Origin: Dama dama
Lineage: Eukaryota; Chordata; Mammalia; Artiodactyla; Cervidae
Assembly (NCBI RefSeq): GCF_033118175.1
Contig: NC_083689.1
Span: 27,634,501 to 27,698,500, forward strand
Reading direction: 5' to 3'
DNA length: 64,000 nucleotides
The position numbers were made by a program, and so were the translations under genes. The notes under the pieces were generated by a model. It was not told where the DNA came from and did not search any database. It saw only the letters and a list, made by a program, of their open reading frames with translations. Of the stretch, positions 11,526-23,830 are shown piece after piece. Numbering within the stretch: position 1 is the first letter of the stretch; each line of letters begins with the position of its first letter.

Positions 11526-12169
11526 GATTAAGATTAGCTGCCTAGCAACCTCAACTCCACATGCTAATCAATTCTCCTTTGCCAAGCAGTGTAGCCTTCA
11601 TAGGTGCTAGGTGTTGGGATGTTAACAGTTTTGGGGGCCATTATTCTGCCCACCTTGTCCCGCTATCCAGCAATGGAAGAATGCACTACTGCTCCGCAGA
11701 ACAGCATTCCAGGGTCTCACATACTGATGGCGAAGAGCAGACATCAGAGTATATACTTTCTGGTTTTGTTTATATAAGGTTGGTATAATAGACCAAACTA
11801 ATCCTATTTTTAGGTTGATGGGAACTGAACAGTGATTTCCTGGTGTGATCCCAGGTGGAGTCTCACGCAGAGCACGGGCAGCGGAGCCAGCAGAGTTAGT
11901 CACAGCGTCCTAGTGATTCAAAGGCTTCCTGCTCCGGCACGTGACAGCTCAGGACAAGGACAGCAGCTTCCTTGTTAACCTATTCTGCAGGCAGTGTTGG
12001 GGGTCTTTTCTAGAAGCTTACCCTTGTCTCCATTTCTTCAGCCCTACCAAACATTCTGGAAGTGATTTAATCCTCTAAAATAAATCCCTTTCTGTTTAAA
12101 GGAGCTGGAGTGGATTAGATTCTCTGTAACTGAAAATTCACCCATATTGTAGGGCATTAGCAAGAGCTG

Positions 12170-12370
12170 AATAAAAGCTCTTTGTCAGTCAGTACAAAGC
12201 ACTGCCCTAAGACTTTGTAAATATTATCCCATTTAATCCTAACAGTCGTTAGGTATGACTGCCATTTATTGTAAGGGAGACAATTGAGAATCAGTGTGAT
12301 TAGCTTAAGCTTAAACTGGTAATGGCAGCAGCAAGGTGAGAATCCAAAGCCCTGACAGCTGTATGCACCT
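12170..12370 (-). mobile_element. MIR-type SINE relic
   Basis: Reverse-orientation MIR core features: TATTATCCCATTTAATCCTAACAG, GGTATGACTGCCATTTATTG, a degraded TTGAGAATCAG, then GAGAATCCAAAGCC. Confidence 0.6.
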
Positions 12371-12519
12371 GCTTGCGCTTGGCCGTTCAGTTCCATTATC
12401 TTTTAGTGGAAACATCTGATGCACTGACTGCACATAAATTCTTCCAGTAAACATTCAAAGAGCTCAAAGAAACACGTGGAGCTGGATTTGCTCCCACCTC
12501 TCCAGCTTATGAGCTACAA

Positions 12520-13020
12520 CGGCGTATCAGTCAGGATCCTTAGCTGTATACAATAGAATCCGTTCTGATTAGTTTATCAGAACAGTGATATATTTAAAGA
12601 TATCAGGTGGTTAACAGATTCACTGGGATTACTTTGGGAGAGAAAAAAGAATGGACTCAAAATTAAGCTTCTAGCAATAATTCTCCAACTCATGAAACAG
12701 AACCAGACTGTGAAGGAAACTATATTCACGGCCTCTGCGGGACGCCAAGTGCCGGAAGTTCCACGTGAGGGGCGCTGTGCCTGGTGCTGACTGCACTGCT
12801 GGGCCACGAGACCAGCCTTGCAATGGCTGGGAGCTTGATGCTGTCCCCGCTCCCACCTCCTTGCATTTAGCTGCTCCTGGCCCTCATGTCTGCATGCAAG
12901 GCCCAGCAGGTGTGTCTGACTGTGGCGCTCCAGTCATGTGCCTTCATCCTATGTGCAATGGGGGCTGGGAATTTACTTCTGATTTCCACACTGGAGAGGT
13001 GATAATCATACTGTGAACAT
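12520..13020. other. Unassigned intergenic block with a GC-richer core
   Basis: 12720-12930 is GC-richer than its surroundings, with overlapping short open frames on both strands and no recognisable protein. Possibly part of an old repeat. Confidence 0.3.
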
Positions 13021-13211
13021 TTCCCCTCAGAAGAAAGGGCATACAGAGTTGATGGGGAATGAAGAATGGGATAGATGTCCAATACAAACAAGGTTGACCT
13101 TTAGCCCCTACTCTCTTTTCTACCAACATCTTGAAAGAGGTAAGGATTTATTCATCTTGACTGTTGTGCATAATTAGTCAACACCGAAGAAAACCAGTCC
13201 TGAATAGTCAT

Positions 13212-13471
13212 TGGAAGGACTGATGCTGAAGCTGAAGCTCCAATACTTTGGCCACCTGATGCGAAGAACTGACTCACTGGAAAGACCCTGATGCTGGGAA
13301 AGATAGAAGGCAGGAGGAGAAGGGGACAACAGAGGATGAGATGGTTTCATGGCATTACTGACTCAATGGACATGAATTTGAGCAAACTCTGGGAGACAGT
13401 GAAGCACAGGGAAGCCTGGCATGCTGCAGTCCATGGGGTCGCAGAGTTGGACATGACTGAGCGACTGAACA
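13212..13471 (+). mobile_element. BovB LINE 3' end fragment
   Basis: Plus-orientation end of BovB: ACTGATGCTGAAGCTGAAGC ... CATGAATTTGAGCAAACTCTG ... TTGGACATGACTGAGCGACT. 5' truncated. Confidence 0.9.
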
Positions 13472-14438
13472 ACAATCATCTCCTAACACATTTTGAGAGC
13501 CTATTATTGGCTCTGCTCTGTTTAAAACAAGCTGCTAGTTCAGAAGAAAAATGTATCTTTAATGAAAAATTATGGTAGAGAATATTCACTTCACCAGTTA
13601 TCCATCTCACTAATGAACAAAACAAATGGTCATTAGCATGCTGTTGATTTCTCCGCTGTGCATAATTTTTATTTTTGAGCTTAGAGGTGCTCGTATGTTT
13701 TGTGTTTGTAACAGAATTTCTAATATACAGATGTTAATCTCACAAAAATAATTGAAGAATTATGAATCGGACATAAAAATTTTAATCACCATCCCTTTTA
13801 ATTAGGCTCATTTTCTATTTCTCCTGAACATATGATTTTCTGTAATGATTTCACTTCCCTAGTACTTCATAGACCTTTAAAAGATCATTGTTAATAACCT
13901 CAGTGTATATGTAGGATTTCAAAGTTCCACTTACTGGATGTACATGGAGTTTATCTTTCCATCAGTCAAACCTCAATTCCCTTCCCAGCGCTTTCACAGG
14001 TGGTGACTCTTCTGCTTTCCCTGCTGCCATTGCCTTGAAATAGATAATGTTAATACACATCCTCTCTTCAGAGAGGAACAAGGGATGAGGTTTAAAATGA
14101 TTTGTCCTTTTTAGAATTTTCATATGTTATTCTCTTGCCTAGATGGTATCAATTAGCTGCACGGTAAGCATTTTAAGACTTCCTTCAAATGGGATGCCCA
14201 CTAGTTCTTTATTTCCATTGTTTATTAGGAAAGCCTACTTTATGTTAAGAAAGAATAAGACAGATAGGTAATTTAAGCAAATACATACAGATCTTCCTGT
14301 GAAGATCTTTGTCAGGTAAGTAGTGGATGCTGAGAATACAGAGAGGGGTGTTAATGGAGATACTTTTAATTAGACAAAAGACACACACATGAAGATAATT
14401 AAGTGAATAGACTATGAAGCTGCTACCTACAGTAACTT

Positions 14439-14780
14439 TGTGTGCCTGAGGCAGTGAGGCCAAACAATACCACAACTGCAGGGTCTGGAGCAGAGAAAGG
14501 TTTCTGACAAGGCCAATTTGACAAAGGTTTATTACAGGGCCATGCAAGGTGGCTCTTGCCTTAAAAACCTGAAATCCCCCAGAGCTTTCAGAGAAGCCCT
14601 TTTCTAGGAAAGGTGAGGGTGTGGTTAGTTGTTGCAGACTTCTTGGTGTCACATCCTTTGTTCTTGAGGTCAGGTCATGGTCAGGTAACTATTGTCTTTC
14701 TTGTAAACCTGCACTAAACAAATGCTATTTTCTGTTCTGACAAGAAAGGATGAGATACCAAGGCTCAACTTTCCCCCTCA
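14439..14780 (-). mobile_element. Ruminant endogenous-retrovirus LTR (probable)
   Basis: Read on the minus strand it starts TGAGGGGGAAAGTTGAGCC, contains CCCTGTAATAAACCTTTG (polyadenylation signal) followed by TTTCTCTGCTCCAGACCCTG, and ends GTTTGGCCTCACTGCCTCAGG then GCACACA. This is the layout of bovine ERV LTRs (U3, AATAAA, R/U5). No internal viral genes and no clean target duplication were seen; 5' limit uncertain. Confidence 0.55.
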
Positions 14781-15250
14781 GAGGTCAGGCCCTGGCTAGG
14801 AGAACGGGGTCCCTGTGCAGGCCACTTACCTGGCCTGGGAGCTTTCGTCCAGCTCCAGTCTGGTTCCTCCTGCAGTGCCCGAGCCTGGGGCACTCTTAGG
14901 GCCAGGTTCCCAGAGATCTGCCCAGCCCACCTCACTGAGCCAGCCAGGTGCCCAGGCCCCAGCGGGCCCTCAGGCTCCTCATGGAGACTGTTGTCGGGTC
15001 CCAAGGACCGCGACCCATGGAGACTGCACCATTAGGTGGCGGAGGTGGGGATGGTGGGGACGTTTGTTGACCCTGCAAGGCCTAAGCCTGGCCAGTGGGC
15101 CGTCGTGGTGAGGGTGGAGCCCTGCAGGACACAGTCATCAGCCTGCCCTCAGCCCCCGAGTTCACCCACCGGCTGAGATGGGAGAGTCCCTGGGAGAAGG
15201 CTCTATCTGCTTCTCACCACACTCTCTGCCCCAAGGATCATGCCCTGCTG
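14781..15250. other. GC-rich block with a strong minus-strand splice donor
   Basis: Sharp rise in GC with open frames on both strands (plus 14815-15111, minus 15004-14765). On the minus strand CCCAGGCCAG is followed by GTAAGTGG (donor around 14829). No protein family recognised. Could be a relic of a promoter or first exon, or part of the adjoining LTR insertion. Confidence 0.3.
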
Positions 15251-15399
15251 ACTGTAGGCACAGTGGGACCTCCAACCACTGTGCTAAGGATCTTGTGTTA
15301 ACAGTTGTGTACCCGCCCTGCCCCGATTACAAAGCCACTTTGTGAGCTAGTTATTAATATTCCCTGTTACAAGATCCTCAACCATCCTTTGTCCCTCCC

Positions 15400-15930
15400 T
15401 GTCCAACTCCAGTTACATCACCTTTTTCGCTTTTAATGGAATTCTTTGAGAGCTGCTATCTCTAATTTTTCACCTTCTACTTTATCCAAAACTGTTCACA
15501 TGTGAATTCTGCCCACCTCTTATCCTCAAGGTCACTGAACCATCTCCCAGCAGGGTCACCAGAGCCCTCTCTTACTCCATCCCTGAGCAGAATTTAACAT
15601 CACTGACCACCCTGTTCTTACTGAAAGGCTGACTGCATGATTTCTGGGACACTTCACTCTCCTCACTTCCTTTCTCTGTCTTTAGACATTTCATTCCATC
15701 CTCCTTGCAAACTCTTTATGTCTGTCTTTCCAGGTTGCCATTTCTTGGGAGTTTTCCTCATTCTCCTCTCACTCTGTACATTCTCTGGGACATTTCAACC
15801 AAACCTACTGTTTAAATCATCACTTATACACCAGAGATTCTTAAAGTTCCAATATAACTTCATACCTATGTCCTGAGCACCACACTCACTATCCACCTTC
15901 TGTGGAGCATGATTAGACTTACAAACACCC
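15400..15930 (+). mobile_element. L2-type (CR1 clade) LINE relic
   Basis: Diverged text of the L2 reverse-transcriptase region in order: CCTCAAGGTCACTGAACCATC, CAGAATTTAACATCACTGACC, TTTCTGGGACACTTCACTCTCCT. Frames broken. Confidence 0.5.
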
Positions 15931-15979
15931 TGGCACATCAGCCTCCTGCATCGTTTATAAGTGATCTCATGTTTTGGAG

Positions 15980-16440
15980 CAGTGATTTCCAAATGTTTTT
16001 GGTCTCAGCATTAACAACTATTAAGCCCCCACAGAGATTTTATTATTGTACCTTATCGCTATAAATTTTTGTCACATAGCCTTTGAGAACTTTAAAAATT
16101 ATTCACTTATCAACACATAATAAACTCATTAACCATTAATCTATATAACATTTTTATGAAAAACAGCCATATCTGGAAAGCAAAAAAAACTTAGAAGAGT
16201 AGCATTGTTTTAGAGTTTTTGCAACTCTCTTTAATGTACAACTAATCCATAAACATATGGATTTTCACATCTGCTTCTGTATTTGACCTGGAAACTGCTT
16301 TGTATTACTAAGAATAAATGAGAATTAAAAAGGCAAGTAAACTATAACATTACTATAAATTTGTCTTTTACCCTGCTGAACTGCTTACATGGTTTCAGGG
16401 AGACCTCCAATGGTCTTCAGATCACATTTCAGAACCACTG
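15980..16440. mobile_element. hAT-type DNA transposon relic with inverted ends
   Basis: Starts CAGTGATTTCCAAATG and ends CATTTCAGAACCACTG, about 12 of 16 positions complementary, which is the hAT end motif CAGTGG. The internal text belongs to a widespread mammalian non-autonomous family whose name I cannot fix. No 8-bp target duplication remains. Confidence 0.65.
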
Positions 16441-19315
16441 GTAAAAAGATCTAAAAGGCTGGGTTGACCCACGTTAAGGATTTCAGTTAGGTAGCTGTGA
16501 CAGAGGGTCAAAATGAATACCTATCGCTGATAAAAGTGTGGTTGAAATGAATGAGCATGGACCCAAACTGGGTAAGAAGGAAAATAAGCCAAAGGGAAAA
16601 CTGTCAGTTTAGCCAAGTCAGACTGGGGGTAACGTGTACATATAAGGGGGCCTTGATGACCAAGCTGAGATGGAAGGATCATTGCAATGTCCATGAAGGT
16701 GATGCTGAGACAGGACCATTGCCACAGCCAGGATAGCTATTAAGACATAAGAGCCTGCACTAATTTGAGGTAAGAAGTCAAAACACACTGTGGACAGTAG
16801 GAAGAGTCAAGAGCAAGGAATGAGGGAAAAGCACAGGAAGGAGGGAGACAGTTCAGAAAGCCACCTTTCTGAAAACGGGATAAGCATTCCAATGCTCAAT
16901 TTTGACTGCACTCAACAAGGACTCAGCATCTTAAGGATGATGTATCACGTTAAATACTAAGGAAATAGAAGCATCTCCAAAGCTGGGTACACAATGGCAA
17001 AATCTTTCAACCAGTAAGATGGTAACAGTTTTCTTCAGTCATCTCATGAATGTAGAAATACTCAATAACTCCAATTCAGGATTTTCTGTAGCCATTTTTT
17101 CCAACGCTTTCAAACAGATGACTCCAAAAGAAAGGTTTCCGTTTGTTCCAGTTTGTCTAAATTACCTCGAGAGCAGAGCCATCATAAATGGCAAGTCGAA
17201 TTATGCACTGTACAAAGATCCAGGCCATGAGGGAGGAGCAACTAAAGGTCTGTTCTTGCTTTGCTTGCCAACTTGTATTCCTGAGTGCTTGTTTTTGCTC
17301 AGAGAGTGGATTTTCCAATTCCATCCCAGAAAGGGGGTGTTTCTCTAATTTGCAACAATCCATCACATGGATAGCTATGTGTTCCTGCAGAAGAGTAATG
17401 TTTCTAAACTTGAGCACCACGATGGAGTTCCAGTAGCCAATGCCATCTGTATTTTTACCTGGAAGAAAAAAGCCCCCAAAGTTACCATGGCAGAAAAATA
17501 TAATTCTTGTGTTAAAAAAACAAGCATGAGGAGCTAATGGTAGAAGCAAAGTATTAGCCAGAATCTATAACTGTTGTCTCATAATCTGTCATTTTCATCT
17601 GATACACCAAGTTAAGAGATCACCTAATTAGAAATTCAGCAGGACTGGAAACTTTGGTGGATTCTAAAGTGATGTGTTAAGCGGTAAGAGGACTAGGGAA
17701 TCTTGATGACCACCCTCCTCCACCATGTGCCTAATGTCTCTATTTGCAAATCCCTTGAGCTTAGTTAGGACAAGCGAGGGCCCAGTTTCAGAAAGAAGAG
17801 TGTATGCACCATGTATGTATTTTCAGTGCATGCACTGAAAAAAATTTAAACAAACCTGTGACTGTAGCAGCTGAGGTAAGAAGTTGAACAAGGACTGTTT
17901 ACTATCATTTGAGTAATCCAATTTCTTTCCCAGAATTCTCATGGAAATCAGTAAGAATTCTTGATCTTTTTCATGTGTAGTACAGTCTTTTATGTCTTTA
18001 TATATGTATGTATTTTATAGTCCAACCCTTTTTTGGAAAGTGGACTGGAGATATTCTTTTCCTCATCTGTTTAATTTTGAAGAAATTATGGGACCCAGTC
18101 CATTCCCCACCAACACAGAGGTGGGTCCATTCCATGCTAGCTACCAGACTCTCTATCCTTGGAAATCACTTACTACACAGAAACACTCAGATGTGGAAGG
18201 AAATTGGAAGAGGGTTGTCTGATTATAATGCTCTATAATAAATTTGAAAATCCTGCCATTAAAATACTTGAAATTATTCTGATTTTGATCTGGTCTAAGA
18301 TTTAGTTTTTCAACTTTTCCTTTGATTTTGTGAACTACATATTTTTAAAAAATTTATTCTCCCCCTCCTTAAGCATAATTGGTTTCTGTTGATTGCAACC
18401 AAAGAAATATGACAAAATTAGATACGAAAATTGGATTCTAGGCAATAGACCTCAAGAAAATGTGAGTTACCTTGATTTAATTTTTTGAGATAGAGTAATA
18501 TAGTAAGATTTCTTGATAAGAATATAACTGCTCATGTTCTATCACAGCAAGAGTACTAATCAAGTCTACTCACCAGGAGTCATGCACCCACTGAGGATGA
18601 AACTCTCTGGCACTGGAAGTGAGTCCAAAAGACTAATTTAAAGGAGATAAGGGATGCCAGACAGTGGGGTGGAATATTTGATCCTGATGGAATTGGCTAA
18701 GTTAAAGCTAGAAAAACAAGCTCATGTTGTGAAATGCTCTCTCAAGATATAAAATGAAACTATTAGCCTTCCTGTGATAGTGCTAAAAAAATACCTTATT
18801 GATTGTAGCAGTTGGTCGGAGATCACTGAAAATCAAACTGGGAGATTGATTTTTTTTGAGTTGCTGGGTTATAGCAGCCTTTGGATTAATAACCTTGCCA
18901 AGTCTTTTAAGTGAAAGTTAGAGCCTTGATCAATTAAGAGTGAGATTTTTATTACTGAAACAATAGAATCTGAGAGGATTTTGAAAGGTTTGAGAACTCT
19001 GAAGTAATGAACCCATCTTAAGTAATTTTCACTGCTCCTTTCTTGGCTGAGTATAGGCCTCTTTTGTAAAAGAAAGTTGAAACATCCACTAGTGCCTTAC
19101 TGCCTCTAAGTAGGATTTTAACAATATCAACATCGCTTAGGTGATACAATGAAAAAAATCAGAGTAAAAATGATTGCAGGAATGAATGAATTTAAAGTGT
19201 CTGGGGAAATGGATATTTTGAGTGCTTAACCATGGATAGTTAGACACAACTTTGGATTGGGCTAAATTTTTTTATGGATGAACTTACTTGAGTTTCTATA
19301 CTTAATATGGTAGCT
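16441..19315. other. Intergenic, no gene recognised apart from one open frame
   Basis: Mostly unique-looking sequence. It holds the minus-strand open frame at 17157-17458 listed separately. No named repeats seen. Confidence 0.4.
17157..17458 (-). other. Open frame after a strong splice acceptor, unidentified
   Basis: On the minus strand TTTTTTCTTCCAG is followed by 99 open codons (starting GKNTDGIGYWNSIVVLKF) to a stop at 17157; the frame stays open a further 91 nt upstream of the acceptor. I recognise no domain. It could be a terminal exon, a decayed pseudogene, or chance. Confidence 0.2.
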
Positions 19316-19326
19316 ATTTAGATCTA

Positions 19327-19478
19327 GGAGGATCTAAAGAGGATGAGAACGTTAGATAGCATCACTGATGCAATGGACATGAATTTGAGCAAACTCTGGT
19401 AGACAACTGGAGGCCAGGGGAGCCTAGTTGCTGCAGTCCATGGGTTCACAAAGTCAGACACGACTTAGCGATTGAACA
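19327..19478 (+). mobile_element. BovB LINE, very short 3' end copy
   Basis: Contains CATGAATTTGAGCAAACTCTG and ends CAGACACGACTTAGCGATTGAAC. Flanked by the perfect 11-bp target duplication ATTTAGATCTA (19316-19326 and 19479-19489). Confidence 0.92.
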
Positions 19479-19500
19479 ATTTAGATCTAAACATTTTCTA

Positions 19501-20547
19501 TATATATGTGTTAGTATGCTGTAATGTTCTTTATCTTTCTGGCTTACTTCACTCTGTATAATGGGCTCCAGCTTCATCCATCTCATTAGGACTGGTTCAA
19601 ATGAATTCTTTTTAATGGCTGAGTAATATTCCATGGTGTATATGTACCACAGCTTCCTTATCCATTCATCTGCTGATGGGCATCTAGGTTGCTTCCATGT
19701 CCTGGCTATTATAAACAGTGCTGCGATGAACATTGGGGTGCACGTGTCTCTTTCAGATCTGGTTTCCTCAGTGTGTATGCCCAGAAGTGGGATTGCTGGG
19801 TCATATGGCAGTTCTATTTCCAGTTTTTAAAGAAATCTCCACACTGTTTTCCATAGCGGCTGTACTAGTTTGCATTCCCACCAACAGTGTAAGAGGGTTC
19901 CCTTTTCTCCACACCCTCTCCAGCATTTATTGCTTGTAGACTTTTGGATAGCAGCCATCCTGACTGGCGTGTAATGGTACCTCATTGTGGTTTTGATTTG
20001 CATTTCTCTGATAATGAGTGATGTTGAGCATCTTTTCATGTGTTTGTTAGCCATCTGTATGTCTTCTTTGGAGAAATGTCTGTTTAGTTCTTTGGCCCAT
20101 TTTTTGATTGGGTCATTTATTTTTCTGGAATTGAGCTGCAGGAGTTGCTTGTATATTTTTGAGATTAATCCTTTACAGCATACTAACACATATATATGGA
20201 ATTTAGAAAGGTGATAACGATAACCCTATCTGCAAAACAGAAAAAGAGACACAGAAATACAGAACAGACTTTTGAACTTTGTGGGAGAATGTGAGGGTGG
20301 GATATTTCAAAAGAACAGCATGTATACTATCTATGGTGAAACAGATCACCAGCCCAGGTGGGATGCATGAGACAAGTGCTCGGGCCTGGTGCACTGGGAA
20401 GACCCAGAGGAATCGGGTGGAGAGGGAGGTGGGAGGGGGGATCGGGATTGGGAATACATGTAAATCCATGGCTGATTCATATCAATGTATGACAAAACCC
20501 ACTGGAAAAAATAATAATAATAATAAAAAAATAAAAATAAAAAAAAA
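19501..20547 (+). mobile_element. Twin-primed L1 (5' part inverted) with 13-bp target duplication
   Basis: 19501 to about 20175 is ORF2 in minus orientation (it encodes the ORF2p C-terminal region, including ARTWKQPRCPSADEWIRKLW on the minus strand). From about 20176 the 3' UTR runs in plus orientation to an A-rich tail. Both parts share about 20 bp around CAGCATACTAACACATATAT, as expected at a twin-priming junction. Target duplication TAAACATTTTCTA at 19488-19500 and 20548-20560. Confidence 0.93.
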
Positions 20548-20560
20548 TAAACATTTTCTA

Positions 20561-21866
20561 GGTTCTTTAGTACAACTTGGACTGCACAAAGACCTTGCAT
20601 GGCATAAAAAGACCAGAAAAATCCTGGCATAATTTGAAGATAGACTTGAAAGAGTTTGGGAGACAGAAGTGCTAGATTGTATATCCTATGCTTTCAAAAA
20701 CCCCTGCCTCATTCTAGGGTTTCCGAACTTTTCCTTCACACTTGTGATAAAGAATAGATAGAAGGGACAGCACTAGAATCTTTAAAGACAACTTTATTGG
20801 CTGTTCATTCTAGGCAAGGAATTCTAGTTGAAAGGGCAATTGTATGGGACAAAACTGGATTCTACAAGTTTCGTAAAAACGGGAGGACCCTCGTGGGCAG
20901 AGCCTACATGGTGGCAGATGGGGCAGAAGTGTAGAAGAGTTAACCTCTCAGGGAGTGAGTGTTCACTCAGAATTCTCTAGGACGCTAGTTACAGAGGTCT
21001 ACCAAAGTCACATAATTAGAAAGTCAACAGGGTCTTACTTAAATTGCAAAAACTCTAAGTTTCAAATCTGATCAACAGAGGACTGACACAACAGTAGAAG
21101 TCCCAGCTCATGCCTGAGTCATATCAAGACTCAGAGCACTTTGGATAAAGAAGAGGTCAGGTACCATTAGGGAGAGTATAATGAGTTTGTCAGACTTATA
21201 CTTCTTAAGTGGAGCACAGAGTGACAAATGGTGACCTGCTGCGCTTCAACAATGGGCCACAAGAGACACTGAAGTAGAGAAGTTTACAGTCACAGGTCTT
21301 GAAGGACCTGAGGGGCCAAATGGGGAGGTCAAGGCCGAGTACAGAGAGAGAGAGAGAGGTGGGACCTGGGACACATGCTTTTACTAGGGTCTTTGTGTGA
21401 AGTGGTTTGGTGTTCTCTGGCTCAATCAACTCAACCTGTGAGAGGAGGCTTCTGGTAAGCTCCACTGTGGGGTCTTATCCAAGGGGTACTCAAGAGGAAG
21501 GCACTGGGAGGCAAGGGAGACTTTTGATCATGAGGGCTGTTGAATAAATCATACCAAGAACTTACACTGGTTTATGACTCTATGGGCTGCTATCTAGGGC
21601 TTGTGCTGGCTTGAAGGGACTAGTACCAGTTTAAGGTCACTGCAGGCCATCTGGCTAAACAAAATGGATGCTGAGACAGCAACACCATGGAGTATCAGCT
21701 AAACTCTTGACAGAGAGACACTGTGATGATACACATGTGTCTACCTTCATTTAACTTTTTCCTAAAGGAACCCTTGAGTAAGGAAGGGCTATAAGATACT
21801 GGCTGAACACTGACATTCATTACTGGAGGTCCAGGATTCTAGTTCAGCCCAATAATTATAATGGGC
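20561..21866. other. Intergenic, no gene recognised
   Basis: Unique-looking sequence; short (GA)n run near 21345. No exon or named repeat. Confidence 0.4.
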
Positions 21867-22065
21867 ACTGAAAGTGAAAGTCGCTCAGTCATGTCCGACT
21901 CTTTGTGATCCCATGGACTATACAGTCCATGGAATTCTCCAGGTCAGAATAGTGGAGAGGTAGCTTTTCCCTTCTCCAGGGTAGCTTTCCAACCCAGGGA
22001 TAGAACCTAGGTCTCCTGCATTGCAGGCAGATTCTTTACCAGTTGAGCCACAAGGGAAGACCATA
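21867..22065 (-). mobile_element. Bov-tA SINE
   Basis: Reverse complement of Bov-tA: GTGAAAGTCGCTCAGTCATG at the left, TTACCAGTTGAGCCACAAGG at the right. Confidence 0.92.
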
Positions 22066-22409
22066 GTGGGCATTAACTGGTGTAAAAGTATGTCAGTGCT
22101 AGGTTTGCTTCCTGGTGACTCAAAGTGATCTTCAAAGGATCCCTTACCCAGGAAATAAGTCCTGAAGTCTCTTCTTTCCTTCCAATCTAGCCAATTCAAA
22201 GTAAAATCATTCCACTGTAGGAACTGCAAGATTAGTATCTACATGGTGATCACAATCTCATTAAATTCCACATTTGGGGAGTTAAAAGCACTGAAAAATC
22301 TTGGAGAATGACAAAGGGTTATTATAAACCAAATCAGGTGATGACTTGACTTGATGTTTATGTTTCAGATATGGTTTTCTTCTGAGGCAGATTAATGCAA
22401 CTCCAAGTA

Positions 22410-22862
22410 AATCGTAAGGAAGGGAGAAATGTCAATAACCTCAGATATGCAGATGACACTACCCTTATGGCAGAAAATGAAGAGGAACTAAAAAGCCTCT
22501 TGATGAAAGTTAAAGAGGAGAGTGAAAAAGTTGGCTTAAAAGCTCAACATTCAGAAAACTAAGATCATGGTATCCGGTCCCATCACTTCATAGCAAATAG
22601 CTGGAGAAACAGTGGAAACAGTGGCTGACTTTATTTTTTGGGCTCCAAAATCACTGCAGATGGTGATTGCAGCCATGAAATTTAAAGACGCTTACTCCTT
22701 GGAAGGAAAGTTATGACCAACCTAGACAGCATATTAAAAAGCAGAGACATTACTTTGTCAACAAAGGTCCGTCTAGTCAAGGTTATGGTTTTTCCAGTGG
22801 TCATGTATGGATGTGAGAGTTGGACTATAAAGAAAGCTGAGCACTGAAGAATTGATGCTTTA
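22410..22862 (+). mobile_element. BovB LINE internal fragment (reverse transcriptase)
   Basis: Encodes the BovB RT palm segment LRYADDTTLMAE (YADD catalytic motif), followed by the usual downstream RT text, with frame breaks. Truncated at both ends, so the BovB 3' terminus is missing; probably cut by a later rearrangement. Confidence 0.9.
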
Positions 22863-23344
22863 ATACTTATGAATAGCACAAGTATTTTGCTTTAACCAAC
22901 AGTATTGCAATATACCTTCACCATCTAGACACTGATTCATTTCCTCATCTGACAAATACTGCAATCTAGTTTGGACTGAAATTCATCAAGACAGTATATC
23001 ACAGTCCTTCACAGTGTGAAGCTTACACATTGATAACATCATGCCCTGAATGTTTTGGTGTTATTTCTGAGAGTGAAATCCTCCTATATAGACCCCAAAT
23101 CACTTCACACTTATAAAACTGATAATTTTTATGTCTTTCTCTTAGGAAAAAAATAACATTAGGAAATAGTAATTTTAAACAAGTAAAATGTAGCATTTCA
23201 GAAAAATTAATTTCCCATGTTGCAGCAAATGGAATGTATGATATTTCCTTAGCTCCTCCAAGACATACATGTCCCAAACACATGCCAGTTTACATTAAAG
23301 CACTAATAAAGGACCGGAGGGACCTGCACAGTGAGCCTTCCTTG

Positions 23345-23830
23345 TATGTGATGGTGAAGATTTGGCAGAATTCACCTGTGAAACCATCTGGGCCTAGGGC
23401 TTTGTATGGGTAGCTTCTTAATAACTTTCTCTAATTCTTCTATGGAAAATGGTCTAAATAAGCTTTTCTAACTCTAATAAGATTAACTTTTACAATCTGT
23501 ATGTCTTTGGAAAATAATTCATTTGGTCTAAATTTTCATATATATTTGCCTAAATGTGTGCAAAACAGCATCTTAAGACTTAAAAAAATATTATTTCAAA
23601 GGTTATTTCCTCTGTCACTTTTTATTTTGTGTATTTATGCTTTTCCTTGATCAAATTATATATTTTGTTTATTATTTTGTTTGTCTATTTCATTAATATT
23701 TTCATAAACAAAATATTTTATTAATTAGGCATTCTGACATTTCCATTCTCTAACTCATTAATTTCTGTCACCTATGTGGGATTTGTTTTTCTTTAAGTTC
23801 TATCTTTTTCTAAGTACCAATAATATCACA
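23345..23830 (-). mobile_element. Old L1 ORF2 fragment
   Basis: Reverse complement of ORF2: TTCACCTGTGAAACCATCTG, then GGAAAATAATTCATTTGGTC and CATTCTCTAACTCATTAATTTC. Strongly decayed. Confidence 0.6.

Noticed and set aside
14245..14652. A 135-codon minus-strand open frame as a gene
   Set aside because: Most of it reads through the probable retroviral LTR, including its polyadenylation region; composition is not protein-like.
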